A DNA stretch of 10,417 bases from an uncultured Lachnospiraceae bacterium (GCA_902773195.1 CACYDL010000238.1:1-10417); one strand, 5' to 3'. Counted from the stretch's first letter, positions 1-7,719 are shown. Notes: generated by a model from the letters alone, not told the origin. Numbers and translations: made by a program.

Positions 1-475
1 CGAGGATTTCGACATCAGCAAGCTGAGATACGACAAGATCATCATCATGACGGATGCCGACGTCGACGGGGCCCACATCGCGACGCTGATGCTGACGTTT
101 CTGTACCGGTTCATGCCGGAGCTGATCCGCCAGGGGCACGTCTATCTCGCGCAGCCGCCTCTCTACAAGATCGAGAAAAACCGCAAGGTCTGGTACGCGT
201 ACTCGGACCAGGAGCTGGAGAAGATCGTGCTCGAGATCGGGCGCGACCAGAACAACAAGATCCAGCGCTACAAGGGACTCGGCGAGATGGACGCGGACCA
301 GCTGTGGGATACCACGATGGATCCGGAGAAGCGCGTGCTGAAGCGGGTCAATATGGACGAGGACGCGGCTTCAGAGCTGGATCTGACCTTTACGACGCTG
401 ATGGGCGACAAGGTGGAGCCCAGAAGGGAATTCATCGAGGAGAACGCGAAGTACGTGACGAATCTTGACGTATAA
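1..475 (+). CDS. gyrB: DNA gyrase subunit B, C-terminal part (5' truncated by window edge)
   Basis: GyrB is the ATPase and TOPRIM subunit of DNA gyrase, which together with GyrA introduces negative supercoils into DNA in the cytoplasm. Only the last 158 codons are present; the frame is open from base 2, so the ATPase and transducer domains lie upstream of the window. Visible is the second half of the TOPRIM domain with the Mg-binding motif [11 protein letters not shown] (about bases 47-79), followed by the [12 protein letters not shown] helix and QPPLYKI. The conserved C-terminal gyrase segment [21 protein letters not shown] then leads to the usual end near NLDV. The roughly 170-residue insertion found in E. 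coli-type GyrB is absent, as in Gram-positive GyrB. The stop TAA at 473-475 lies 12 bp before gyrA, so the two are surely co-transcribed. ParE, the topoisomerase IV paralogue, is the alternative; pairing with a GyrA that carries a GyrA-box makes GyrB much more likely. Confidence 0.95.
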   Translation, partial: EDFDISKLRYDKIIIMTDADVDGAHIATLMLTFLYRFMPELIRQGHVYLAQPPLYKIEKNRKVWYAYSDQELEKIVLEIGRDQNNKIQRYKGLGEMDADQLWDTTMDPEKRVLKRVNMDEDAASELDLTFTTLMGDKVEPRREFIEENAKYVTNLDV

Positions 476-487
476 GAAGGATGATTT

Positions 488-3058
488 ATGGACGACAAAA
501 TCTTCGACAACATACATGAGGTAGATCTGAAAAAGACGATGGAGACGTCGTACATCGACTACGCGATGTCTGTCATCGTTTCGCGCGCCCTGCCTGACGT
601 GCGCGACGGTCTGAAGCCGGTTCAGAGACGTGTGCTGTGGTCCATGATTGAGCTGAACAACGGTCCCGACAAGCCTCACAGGAAGTGTGCCCGTATCGTC
701 GGCGATACCATGGGCAAGTACCATCCCCACGGCGACACCTCCATCTACGGGGCTCTCGTCAATATGGCCCAGGACTGGTCGTTCCACTACCCGCTTGTAG
801 ACGGTCACGGAAATTTCGGATCGGTGGACGGCGACTCCCCGGCGGCGATGAGGTACACGGAGGCAAGGCTCTCGAAGATCTCGATGGAGATGCTTGCCGA
901 CATCAACAAAAATACGGTGGACTTCGTGCCGAACTTCGACGAGACGGAGAAGGAGCCCGCCGTGCTTCCGGCGAGAATTCCCAATCTTCTCATCAACGGC
1001 GCCACGGGCATCGCGGTGGGCATGGCCACGAATATGCCGCCCCACAATCTCGGCGAGGTGATCGACGCCTGCGTCAGGATGATCGACGACAAGGTGGGCG
1101 GGGAGCACGAGACGACGATCGACGACGTCATGCAGATCGTCAAGGGTCCCGACTTTCCCACGGGCGCCACGATTCTCGGAAGGAGAGGCATCGAGGAGGC
1201 GTACCGGACGGGCCGGGGAAAGATCACGGTCCGCGCCGTGTCGAGGATCGAGACGCTTCCCAACGGCAAGTCCGAGATTCTCGTCTCGGAGCTGCCCTAT
1301 CTCGTCAACAAGGCGAGGCTGATCGAGTCCATCGCGGATCTCGTCAGGAACAAGAAGATCGACGGCATCACCGACCTCAACGATCACTCCAGCCGGGAGG
1401 GCATGGAGATCTGCATCGAGGTGAGGCGGGACGCCAACGCGAACGTCATCCTGAACCAGCTCTACAAGCACACCCAGCTGCAGGACACCTTCGGCGTCAA
1501 CAACCTGGCGCTGGTGGACGGCCAGCCGAAGGTGCTGAACCTCCTCGAGATACTGAGGCATTTCCTGCTTCATCAGGAGGACGTCGTCACCAGGCGCACG
1601 AAATATGACCTCAACAAGGCGGAGGAGAGGGCCCACATCCTGAAGGGCCTGCTGATCGCCCTGGACCATATCGACGAGGTGATCCGCATCATCCGCGGAT
1701 CCGAGACGGTCCAGGCCGCCAAGGAAGAGCTCATGAAGCAGTTCGGCCTCGACGACGTCCAGGCCCAGGCGATCGTGGATATGCGCCTCAGGGCCCTGAC
1801 GGGTCTCGAGCGGGGCAAGATCGAAAGCGAGTACGAGGAGCTTCTTAAGACCATCGACCGCCTGAAGGCGATCCTGGCGGACAAGAACCTCCTGCTCGGC
1901 GTGATCCGGGACGAGCTCCTTGTCACAAAGGACAAATACGCGGACGAGAGGAAGACGCAGATCATCTTCGACTCCTCCGACATCTCGATCGAGGACATGA
2001 TCCCCGACGAAAATATGGTCATCTCTGCGACGAGGCTCGGCTACATCAAGAGAATGACCCCGGACCATTTCCGCAGCCAGAACCGCGGAGGCAAGGGGAT
2101 CAAGGGGATGCAGACCATCGAGGACGACAGCGTCGTCGACGTCGTGATGACCCAGAACCACAACAAGATCCTGTTCTTCACGAACAAGGGCCGCTGCTAC
2201 TGCCTGAAGGCCTACCAGATCCCGGAGGCGGGAAGGACGGCGAGGGGAACCGCCCTCGTGAACCTTCTCATGCTGCAGCCGGAGGAGCACGTCACGACGG
2301 TGCTCCCGGTGCGGGAGTTCGGAGACGACTCTTACCTGGTGATGGCCACGAAGAACGGCGTGGTGAAGCGGACGCCGATGAAGGCCTTCGAAAACATCCG
2401 GAAGACCGGTCTCGCTGCGATCACGCTGGCGGGCGACGACGAGCTGATCGAGGTCAAGTGGGACGACCGCGGGCAGGACTTCTTCCTGATCACGCGGGCG
2501 GGAATGAGCATCCGCTTCAACGCCTCGGACGTCAGGCCCACCGGGCGCTCGTCGATGGGCGTCCGCGGCATGAAGCTTTCGGCCGGGGACCGGGTGGTCA
2601 ACATGATCGCCGAGAAGCAGGGAACCCACCTTCTCTTCATCTCCGAAAACGGACTGGGCAAGCTGACCCGCGTCGAGGAGTTCAAGGCGCAGCACCGCGG
2701 CGGAAGCGGCGTCAAGTGCTACAAGGTGACGGAGAAATCCGGAAGCCTGGTGGGAGCCAGGGCCGTGGTGGAGTCGGACGACATCCTCCTGATCACGACG
2801 GAGGGCATCGTCATCCGGACGCCGTGCAGCAGCATCTCGATCAGCGGCAGGATCACGACGGGCGTCAAGATCATCGATCTGAGCGAGGGCGTGACGGTCG
2901 CCAGTTTCACGAGGGTGAAGGAGGACATGGAGCCGGAACAGGAGGAAGCCCCGGAGAATGAGACCGAAGGGGAAAATGAGAACAGCGGCGAAGCGTCCGG
3001 ACAGGATGTCACCGATCAGGAGGACTCCGGGCAGGAGGATTCCGGTTCGGAGAGCTGA
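488..3058 (+). CDS. gyrA: DNA gyrase subunit A
   Basis: This is the DNA-breaking and rejoining subunit of gyrase, 856 residues, within the normal range. The start ATG has an AGAAGG ribosome site 7 bp upstream (475-480). The N-terminal part carries SYIDYAMSVIVSRALPDVRDGLKPVQRR. The quinolone-resistance region YHPHGDTSIYG spans residues 78-88. The catalytic tyrosine is Y123 in AMRYTEARL, next to R122. The tower and coiled-coil parts run to about residue 500. A C-terminal beta-pinwheel follows, with the GyrA-box QNRGGKG at residues 531-537. That box is needed for DNA wrapping and argues for gyrase over ParC. The last 43 residues (814-856) form an acidic Glu/Asp/Ser/Gln/Gly tail; acidic tails are known to tune wrapping and supercoiling in some GyrA proteins. 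One oddity: T84 and G88 occupy the places of E. coli S83 and D87, so the usual acidic quinolone-bridge residue is missing. A hairpin terminator follows the stop. Confidence 0.98.
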   Translation: MDDKIFDNIHEVDLKKTMETSYIDYAMSVIVSRALPDVRDGLKPVQRRVLWSMIELNNGPDKPHRKCARIVGDTMGKYHPHGDTSIYGALVNMAQDWSFHYPLVDGHGNFGSVDGDSPAAMRYTEARLSKISMEMLADINKNTVDFVPNFDETEKEPAVLPARIPNLLINGATGIAVGMATNMPPHNLGEVIDACVRMIDDKVGGEHETTIDDVMQIVKGPDFPTGATILGRRGIEEAYRTGRGKITVRAVSRIETLPNGKSEILVSELPYLVNKARLIESIADLVRNKKIDGITDLNDHSSREGMEICIEVRRDANANVILNQLYKHTQLQDTFGVNNLALVDGQPKVLNLLEILRHFLLHQEDVVTRRTKYDLNKAEERAHILKGLLIALDHIDEVIRIIRGSETVQAAKEELMKQFGLDDVQAQAIVDMRLRALTGLERGKIESEYEELLKTIDRLKAILADKNLLLGVIRDELLVTKDKYADERKTQIIFDSSDISIEDMIPDENMVISATRLGYIKRMTPDHFRSQNRGGKGIKGMQTIEDDSVVDVVMTQNHNKILFFTNKGRCYCLKAYQIPEAGRTARGTALVNLLMLQPEEHVTTVLPVREFGDDSYLVMATKNGVVKRTPMKAFENIRKTGLAAITLAGDDELIEVKWDDRGQDFFLITRAGMSIRFNASDVRPTGRSSMGVRGMKLSAGDRVVNMIAEKQGTHLLFISENGLGKLTRVEEFKAQHRGGSGVKCYKVTEKSGSLVGARAVVESDDILLITTEGIVIRTPCSSISISGRITTGVKIIDLSEGVTVASFTRVKEDMEPEQEEAPENETEGENENSGEASGQDVTDQEDSGQEDSGSES

Positions 3059-3075
3059 ACAGACTGGATTTCAGG

Positions 3076-3102
3076 AGGGGAACGGCGCTGCGCCGTTCCC
3101 CT
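3076..3102 (+). terminator. Hairpin terminator after gyrA
   Basis: Starting 17 bp after the gyrA stop, an 11-bp perfect GC-rich stem (GGGGAACGGCG against CGCCGTTCCCC) with a CTG loop spans 3077-3101. An A-T pair at 3076/3102 extends it. The T-run is short (TTT at 3102-3104), so it may terminate incompletely or need a factor. The remaining 100 bp before the next gene hold a 10-bp palindrome (3141-3150) and a 12-bp palindrome (3161-3172). I see no convincing -35/-10 pair there. Confidence 0.75.
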
Positions 3103-3203
3103 TTGCGCCCCGGACCGGCGGGGAAGCGGACATTCCGGCTGAACCGGTTCCGTATCGGAGCGCCCGCGGGCGGGGAAGAAGATCCTGAGGGAGGGAATTA
3201 TAC

Positions 3204-4286
3204 ATGAGAGCAGCAGTCATCGGAGGCGGATTCGCCGGTAATACCCACGCGGAGGCGCTTCGCTCCTGCGGGGTGGACATCGCGGCCGTCGTCACGACGA
3301 GGGAGGAGACCGCGAGGCGTTTCGCGGCAAAATGGGATATCCCGTCCTGGGGGACCGCCCCGGAGCTGGCGTTTGCGGACGATATCGACGCGGTGCACAT
3401 CTGCACGCCGCCCACGACCCACGCCCTGTACGCCTCCATGGCGCTCCGCGCCGGAAAGCACGTCTTCTGCGAGAAGCCGCTGTGCTTCGGCAGGAGGGAG
3501 GCGGCGGAAATGGAGGAGCTGGCCGGAAACAGCGGCAGAATCTGCGCACTGACCTACAACGTGCGCTATCACATGGCGGTGCAGAAGGCCCGGGAGCTGA
3601 TCCGGTCGGGCACCTTCGGGAGGCCGCTGCTCATTCACGGGAGCTATCTCCAGGAATTCCACGCCCTGCCCTCACCCTGCGGGTGGAGATACGACGCCTC
3701 CAGCGCGGGAAGCATGAGGGCGGTGACGGAGATCGGGAGCCACTGGATCGACACGGCCCAGTATATTTCCGGGAAGAGGGTGACGGCGGTCTCGGCGTTT
3801 TTCGGAAAGTTCTTCCCGGAGCGGGTGATCGTGAACGGGATGATGGAGCAGGTGAGGCCGGGATCGGACACGGATCCCTGCGCGAGAATCCGCGTGGATT
3901 CCGAGGACGCGGCCTGCGTCACCTTCCGCTATGAGGACGGGGCCATCGGAAACGTGTGCCTGTCGGAGATCTCCCCCGGGCGCGGGAACCGGCTTTTCCT
4001 CGAGATCACCTGTGAGAACGGCAACCTGTGGTGGAATGAGGAGGAGAACAACGTGCTCCACACGGCGAGGCTCGGCGAAGGGGTGAGGTCGGAGATCTTT
4101 GCCTTCGGGAACGGCTTCGGGGACACCTTCGTGACGCTGATGCGTCATTTCTACCGGGCCGTCGCGGGAGGGGAGGAAAACGCGGACGCGGAGTATCCGA
4201 CCTTCCGGGAGGGCGCCCGGATCGTCAATGTGTGCGAGGCCATTTTCGAGAGCGCGGAAAACGACTCTGCCTGGGTGAAGGTGTGA
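3204..4286 (+). CDS. Gfo/Idh/MocA family NAD(P)-dependent oxidoreductase
   Basis: This is a cytoplasmic dehydrogenase of the glucose-fructose oxidoreductase / inositol dehydrogenase family, 360 residues, a typical length. These enzymes oxidise or reduce a hydroxyl of a sugar, inositol or related polyol with NAD(P). The N-terminus is a Rossmann fold with the dinucleotide motif VIGGGFAG at residues 5-12. It is followed by DAVHICTPPTTH and the hallmark CEKPL, whose lysine K91 is the usual catalytic and cofactor-contacting residue. The C-terminal sheet domain carries EIGSHWIDTAQY with H180 and D183, matching the second active-site motif of the family. The start is supported by a strong GAGGGAGG site at 3187-3194. 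It is the first gene after the gyrA terminator and lies 56 bp before a cupin gene on the same strand. The substrate cannot be read from sequence. The nearest sugar-related gene is the opposed putative beta-galactosidase, which is no real guide. Confidence 0.93.
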   Translation: MRAAVIGGGFAGNTHAEALRSCGVDIAAVVTTREETARRFAAKWDIPSWGTAPELAFADDIDAVHICTPPTTHALYASMALRAGKHVFCEKPLCFGRREAAEMEELAGNSGRICALTYNVRYHMAVQKARELIRSGTFGRPLLIHGSYLQEFHALPSPCGWRYDASSAGSMRAVTEIGSHWIDTAQYISGKRVTAVSAFFGKFFPERVIVNGMMEQVRPGSDTDPCARIRVDSEDAACVTFRYEDGAIGNVCLSEISPGRGNRLFLEITCENGNLWWNEEENNVLHTARLGEGVRSEIFAFGNGFGDTFVTLMRHFYRAVAGGEENADAEYPTFREGARIVNVCEAIFESAENDSAWVKV

Positions 4287-4329
4287 GGCGTTTCGCGGAG
4301 CGGACGAAGGAGCGGCGCCGGGCGCCGGG

Positions 4330-4335
4330 AAGGAG
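4330..4335 (+). promoter_or_regulatory. Ribosome binding site that fixes the cupin_5 start
   Basis: AAGGAG lies 7 bp before the ATG at 4343. The same frame is open back to an ATG at 4232 inside the preceding oxidoreductase gene. That longer version would overlap the upstream gene by 55 bp and add 37 Arg-rich residues that do not match the family, so 4343 is preferred. Confidence 0.8.
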
Positions 4336-4342
4336 ACGCGCG

Positions 4343-4849
4343 ATGGAAAAGGAAATCGGCAGAATGTCCGCGGAGGAAGTGATCGCAAGGCTCGGCCTGA
4401 CGCCGCTGTCCGGGGAGGGAGGCCTCTGCCGCCAGACCTACGTCAGCGGCGTGCGGACGGAGGGCGGAGAGGCCGCGGGGACGGCGATCTTCTACCTTCT
4501 GAGGGGAGATTCCTTCTCCCATCTTCACCGCCTGACGGGCGACGAGGTCTATCATTTCTATCTCGGCGACCCGGTGGAGCTGGTGGAGCTGCTGCCGGAC
4601 GGAACTGCCCGCAGGACGGTGCTGGGAGGAGACATCGCCGCCGGACAGGAGGTGCAGCATCTCGTCCCGGCCGGCAACTGGCAGGGCTCCCGTCTCGCGG
4701 AAGGCGGGGCGTGGGCTCTTATGGGGACGACCATGTGTCCCGGCTATACGGACGAAGGCTATGAGCACGGGGACGCGGAGGCGCTGCTGGCCCGTTATCC
4801 CCAGGCGGCCGGGGAGATCCGGGCGCTCACGGGACGCGTCCGCTGGTGA
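4343..4849 (+). CDS. Cupin_5 / DUF985 family protein
   Basis: This is a 168-residue single-domain cupin of the DUF985 (cupin_5) family. The whole protein follows the family pattern. It opens with LGLTPLSGEGGLCRQTYVSG, then TAIFYLLRGDSFSHLHRL, then DEVYHFYLGDPVELVEL, then the glycine turn GGDIAAGQEVQHLVPAGNWQ. It closes with TTMCPGY, a YP residue pair and a C-terminal leucine-rich helix. H60 and H62 in SHLHRL and E68 and H71 in DEVYHF are likely pocket or metal ligands, judged from cupins in general. No signal peptide is present, so it is cytoplasmic. Function in this family is poorly defined; the fold is close to sugar epimerases and isomerases of the RmlC type. Lying 56 bp after a sugar-type dehydrogenase, it could act on a related compound, but this is inference. 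A 6-bp GC hairpin (4313-4327) sits just before its ribosome site. Confidence 0.9.
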   Translation: MEKEIGRMSAEEVIARLGLTPLSGEGGLCRQTYVSGVRTEGGEAAGTAIFYLLRGDSFSHLHRLTGDEVYHFYLGDPVELVELLPDGTARRTVLGGDIAAGQEVQHLVPAGNWQGSRLAEGGAWALMGTTMCPGYTDEGYEHGDAEALLARYPQAAGEIRALTGRVRW

Positions 4850-4890
4850 CGGGCCGCCGGAGACGGAAAAAGAGCGCGGCAGCGGTTTTT
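4840..4890 (+). terminator. Weak candidate terminator after the cupin gene
   Basis: CCGCTG at 4840-4845, overlapping the end of the cupin gene, can pair with CAGCGG at 4880-4885, which is followed directly by TTTTT (4886-4890). Inside the loop, GCCGC (4853-4857) can pair with GCGGC (4876-4880) as an alternative. The stem is short and the loop long, so this is a weak call. If real, it would partly separate the first two genes from the hydrolase gene. Confidence 0.25.
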
Positions 4891-4930
4891 CGCGGACGCC
4901 TGCGGAGGAAAGGAATCTAGAGGAACAAGG

Positions 4931-5845
4931 ATGAAAAAAGCAATCAGAAAAGCGGCCGGCCTCGCGGCTGTCATCGCCGGGACCGTGACGGCGGGAACCT
5001 CGTGGGCGGCCATGGAAACCGTCATGAACGGAAAGCGCCAGACGATGGAGGAGTCCCTTGACTGGCAGAAGCAGCACATGGACCTAAGCTGGTACGAGCC
5101 GCTGGAGAAGGAGGAATACGTCACGCGGAGCTTCGACGGCTACACCCTCCATCTGACGCTCTGCCGCAATCCGGAGCCGGGCAGCCGCTACGTGATCCTG
5201 ACCCACGGCTATACCGATACCCGCCTCGGATCCCTGAAATACATGAAGATCTATCTTGACGCGGGCTTTCACTGCCTCATCTACGATCTCCGGGGACACG
5301 GGGAGAACGAGAAGACCTTCTGCACTTACAGTCTCCGCGAGGCGCAGGATCTCATCACCGTGATCAACGACACCTACAGGAGATACGGAGACAACATTTC
5401 CGTCGGACTGCACGGGGAGTCCCTAGGGGCGGCGACGTCGGTCCGGGCGCTGATGTACGCTCCGAAGGTCGACTTCGTCGTGGCGGACTGCGGCTTCGCC
5501 GATATCGAAAATGTCCTCGAGGGCGGCGTCTCCTCCCTGCATCTCCCGAAGGCGGTGGTGAAGGGGGCGTCCGCCTGCGCCCGGCTCAGGTACGGGTACT
5601 CCTTTGCCGATATGCGGCCCATCGACGCGCTGGCGGACAATCAGGTCCCGATTCTCTTTCTCCACGGGGCGGAGGACCGGTTCATCCCGCCGGAGAACAG
5701 CGAGAGGATGAAGGCTGCGACGGCAGGATACGCGGAGCTGCGCCTGATCCCGGGGGCGGGGCACGCGAATTCGGTGCTGACGGATCCCGGACTCTACCGG
5801 CAGTACGTGACGGAATTCCTCGGGAGGCTTCCGGGGAACGCGTGA
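4931..5845 (+). CDS. Alpha/beta hydrolase, exported or membrane-anchored
   Basis: This is a 304-residue alpha/beta-hydrolase-fold protein resembling the COG1073 type (Bacillus YqkD-like). Residues 1-27 are a basic start (MKKAIRKAA) followed by a hydrophobic stretch ending SWAAM. That suggests a signal peptide cut near residue 26 or an uncleaved anchor, placing the catalytic domain outside the cell. The oxyanion-region motif LTHGYTDT comes next, then YDLRGHGEN, typical of the fold. The nucleophile elbow GESLG places Ser at residue 164. The acid is probably D249 in HGAEDRFIP and the histidine H278 in GAGHANS, so a complete triad is visible. The start is supported by AGAGGA at 4919-4924. The stop TGA overlaps a GTG in the next reading frame, and a ribosome site for the DUF2007 gene follows at once, implying coupling. 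The substrate (ester, peptide or other) is unknown. Confidence 0.9.
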   Translation: MKKAIRKAAGLAAVIAGTVTAGTSWAAMETVMNGKRQTMEESLDWQKQHMDLSWYEPLEKEEYVTRSFDGYTLHLTLCRNPEPGSRYVILTHGYTDTRLGSLKYMKIYLDAGFHCLIYDLRGHGENEKTFCTYSLREAQDLITVINDTYRRYGDNISVGLHGESLGAATSVRALMYAPKVDFVVADCGFADIENVLEGGVSSLHLPKAVVKGASACARLRYGYSFADMRPIDALADNQVPILFLHGAEDRFIPPENSERMKAATAGYAELRLIPGAGHANSVLTDPGLYRQYVTEFLGRLPGNA

Positions 5846-5846
5846 G

Positions 5847-5854
5847 AAAGGAGG
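5847..5854 (+). promoter_or_regulatory. Ribosome binding site that fixes the DUF2007 start
   Basis: AAAGGAGG is a near-perfect Shine-Dalgarno sequence 8 bp before the ATG at 5863. The alternative GTG at 5842 overlaps the hydrolase stop but lies upstream of this site, so it would have to use a site inside the hydrolase gene. Confidence 0.85.
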
Positions 5855-5862
5855 CGGACAGG

Positions 5863-6159
5863 ATGATTTCAGGGGAATCCATGTACGACGAGACCTGGGA
5901 GGTGATCCGGTGTCTGAACCAGATCGAGGCGGAGATCGCTCTGGATCTGCTGAAACAGGCGGACATTCCCGCCTATAAGCTCAACGGCATTCCCGGCATG
6001 TACCGCAAGGGAGGCAGAGACGCGAGAATCTATGTGAGGGCCTGCGACCGCGATCCGGCGGAGAGGGTCCTCAGAGTGCTGGACGGGCAGTCGGACATAC
6101 CGGAGGAGGAGCTCGCCGCCGAGGCGGAGGCCGCCGGCGCCGCGGATCCGGAGGAATGA
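5863..6159 (+). CDS. Small DUF2007-like protein
   Basis: This is a 98-residue cytoplasmic protein with no signal peptide or membrane segment. Residues from about 7 to 70 fit the DUF2007 (putative signal-transducing protein) pattern. They contain a W-E-V-I strand, N-Q-I-E-A-E-I-A-L-D-L-L helix, Q-A-D-I-P-A-Y turn, an I-Y-V strand and a D-P-A-E-R-V-L-R-V-L helix, a small ferredoxin-like arrangement. The last 25 or so residues are an acidic alanine-rich tail (EEELAAEAEAAGAADPEE). The family is widespread but its biochemical role is not established. The ATG at 5863 is chosen because of the strong ribosome site before it; an internal ATG at 5881 would also keep the whole domain. It starts 17 bp after the hydrolase stop and ends 15 bp before the protease start, so it is very likely co-transcribed with both. 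It might monitor or regulate those exported enzymes, but nothing in the sequence shows this. Confidence 0.8.
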   Translation: MISGESMYDETWEVIRCLNQIEAEIALDLLKQADIPAYKLNGIPGMYRKGGRDARIYVRACDRDPAERVLRVLDGQSDIPEEELAAEAEAAGAADPEE

Positions 6160-6174
6160 AAGGAGAAACCTGCC

Positions 6175-7719
6175 ATGAAGGGAAGAACTTCGGTGTCAGA
6201 GGGGGCGCGGAACGTCCCCGGCAGGGCGCGAAGAGCCGCGCTGCTGGTTCTGGCCGCTTTTTTGTGTCTGGCGCTTCCGCGGACGGTTCCTGCCGGACAG
6301 ACGAAGGTCCGGGAGAAAAAATGCGCCACGTATGATGAATTTTCCGATGCCGTAACCGGGATGGTCGGGACGTACAACGCCCGGGTCCTGAAGTCGTCCG
6401 CCGCGGATCAGGAGTACGGCACGGCGCGGCTGGCGCTCAAGGGCGGAAACGGCGTGGATTTCTCGCAGTACGGCCCGCTGGAGATTCTCAGCGGTCCGGA
6501 GGGCCTCCGCCTGATCCAGTTCCGGACCGCCGCCGAGGCGAAGGAGGCCTGTGAGAAGCTGAAGCGGCAGAGCCGGGTGGAGTGGGTTGAACCGGACCGG
6601 CTGGTGCGGCTCGATCCCGTGGAGCTGAAATCGGCGCCGGCGGCCGCCGCGTCCTCCGGGAGCCTGTCCTGGGGCGTGAGCCGGATCGGCGCGGACGTAT
6701 TCGCGAAGAAGCTCGCCGCCACGCCCAGGACGGTGAAAGTGGCGGTGATCGATACGGGGGTCTCGAGCCACCCGTTCCTCCGGGGGAGAATCGTTCCCGG
6801 CCACGACTTCGTCGACGGCGACGCGGACGCGTCCGACGACGAGACGGGAACCGGGCACGGAACTCACGTCGCCGGTACGATCGTCGACTGCACGCCGGGT
6901 CTCCGCGTGATGATCATGCCGCTCCGCAGCCTGGACGGACAGGGCGACGGCGACGGGGCCGTGCTGGCGCAGGCGGTCCGCTACGCGGCGAGGAACGGCG
7001 CGAAGATCATCAATATGAGCCTGACGGGCTTCCACATGAAGCAGGTGGACGAGGCGGTCAAGTACGCGGTGGGAAAGGGCTGCGTGGTGGTATGCGCCGC
7101 GGGCAACTTCGACAGGGACACGGCGGACTGGTGTCCCGCCCATCTCTCGGAGGCGATCGTCGTCGGGGCCGTGAACCGCGGCTTCAACCGGGTGGATTAT
7201 TCCGATTACGGCTGGTCTCTCGACGTAACCGCGCCGGGATACGGCATCCGCAGCTGCAATATCCACGGGGGAACGATCTATATGAGCGGCACGTCGATGG
7301 CGACGCCCCATGTGGCCGCGGTGGCCGCGATGCTGAAGATGGCGCACCCGAGCGCGACGCCGGCGCGCATCGAAGCCCTCATCAAATCCCGCGCGAAGGA
7401 CCGGGGTGCCGCGGGAAGAGACCGGTACTACGGATACGGCGTGGTCCAGGCGGGCGCCTTCAACACGGTGAAGCCCTCCGGCGTGAAGCTGTCCGCGTCG
7501 TCGCTGACGCTCGCGGCCGGAAGCGCCTCCGTTCTTTCGGCGGCGGTCACGCCCTATGACGCCTCCGACAAGTCGCTGACGTGGACGAGCAGCGACAGCG
7601 CCGTCGCGTCCGTGAACAGCAGCGGCAAAGTCACCGCGAAGAAGGCGGGCAGAGCGGTGATCACAGCAAGAACGGTCAACGGGCACATCGCCCGCTGCAG
7701 CGTCACCGTCAGGAAGTAA
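6175..7719 (+). CDS. Secreted S8 (subtilisin-like) serine protease with prodomain and C-terminal Ig-like domain
   Basis: This is a 514-residue secreted protease. Residues 1-40 form a signal peptide: a basic n-region, the hydrophobic core AALLVLAAFLCLAL, and a likely cut after VPA. Residues about 100-148 look like an inhibitor-I9-type prodomain (strand LRLIQF, helix AEAKEACEKL, then VEWVEPD). It is followed by WGVSRIGAD, which parallels the start of mature subtilisins. The catalytic domain has D193 (AVIDTGV), H228 (GHGTHVAG), oxyanion N311 (CAAGN) and S374 (SGTSMATPHVA), so the triad is complete. From about residue 433 to the end there is one bacterial Ig-like group 2 domain (SVL...AVTPYDAS, TWTSSDSAVASV, GKVTAKKAG). 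Such domains are common in surface proteins. There is no LPXTG motif or transmembrane tail, so release or non-covalent wall binding is expected. An AAAGGAG site precedes the ATG, 15 bp after the DUF2007 stop. The substrate is unknown; general nutritional proteolysis or processing of surface proteins are both plausible. Confidence 0.95.
   Translation: MKGRTSVSEGARNVPGRARRAALLVLAAFLCLALPRTVPAGQTKVREKKCATYDEFSDAVTGMVGTYNARVLKSSAADQEYGTARLALKGGNGVDFSQYGPLEILSGPEGLRLIQFRTAAEAKEACEKLKRQSRVEWVEPDRLVRLDPVELKSAPAAAASSGSLSWGVSRIGADVFAKKLAATPRTVKVAVIDTGVSSHPFLRGRIVPGHDFVDGDADASDDETGTGHGTHVAGTIVDCTPGLRVMIMPLRSLDGQGDGDGAVLAQAVRYAARNGAKIINMSLTGFHMKQVDEAVKYAVGKGCVVVCAAGNFDRDTADWCPAHLSEAIVVGAVNRGFNRVDYSDYGWSLDVTAPGYGIRSCNIHGGTIYMSGTSMATPHVAAVAAMLKMAHPSATPARIEALIKSRAKDRGAAGRDRYYGYGVVQAGAFNTVKPSGVKLSASSLTLAAGSASVLSAAVTPYDASDKSLTWTSSDSAVASVNSSGKVTAKKAGRAVITARTVNGHIARCSVTVRK

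Noticed and set aside
371..2695. 774-codon open frame on the minus strand opposite gyrA
   Set aside because: It lies antisense to a certain gyrA, and its Arg/Leu/His/Val/Asp-rich composition is what GC-rich codon use produces in the complementary frame. No family motif or credible ribosome site was seen.
3141..3172. Palindromes GAACCGGTTC (3141-3150) and CGCCCGCGGGCG (3161-3172) as operators
   Set aside because: Short GC-rich palindromes are expected by chance in this composition, and there is no recognisable promoter to anchor them.
2958..3188. 76-codon plus-strand frame at the end of gyrA and into the gap
   Set aside because: It overlaps the gyrA tail in another frame and crosses the terminator hairpin.
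5842..5862. GTG at 5842 overlapping the hydrolase stop as start of the DUF2007 gene
   Set aside because: The near-perfect ribosome site at 5847-5854 lies downstream of it and points to the ATG at 5863. The extra seven residues add nothing to the domain.
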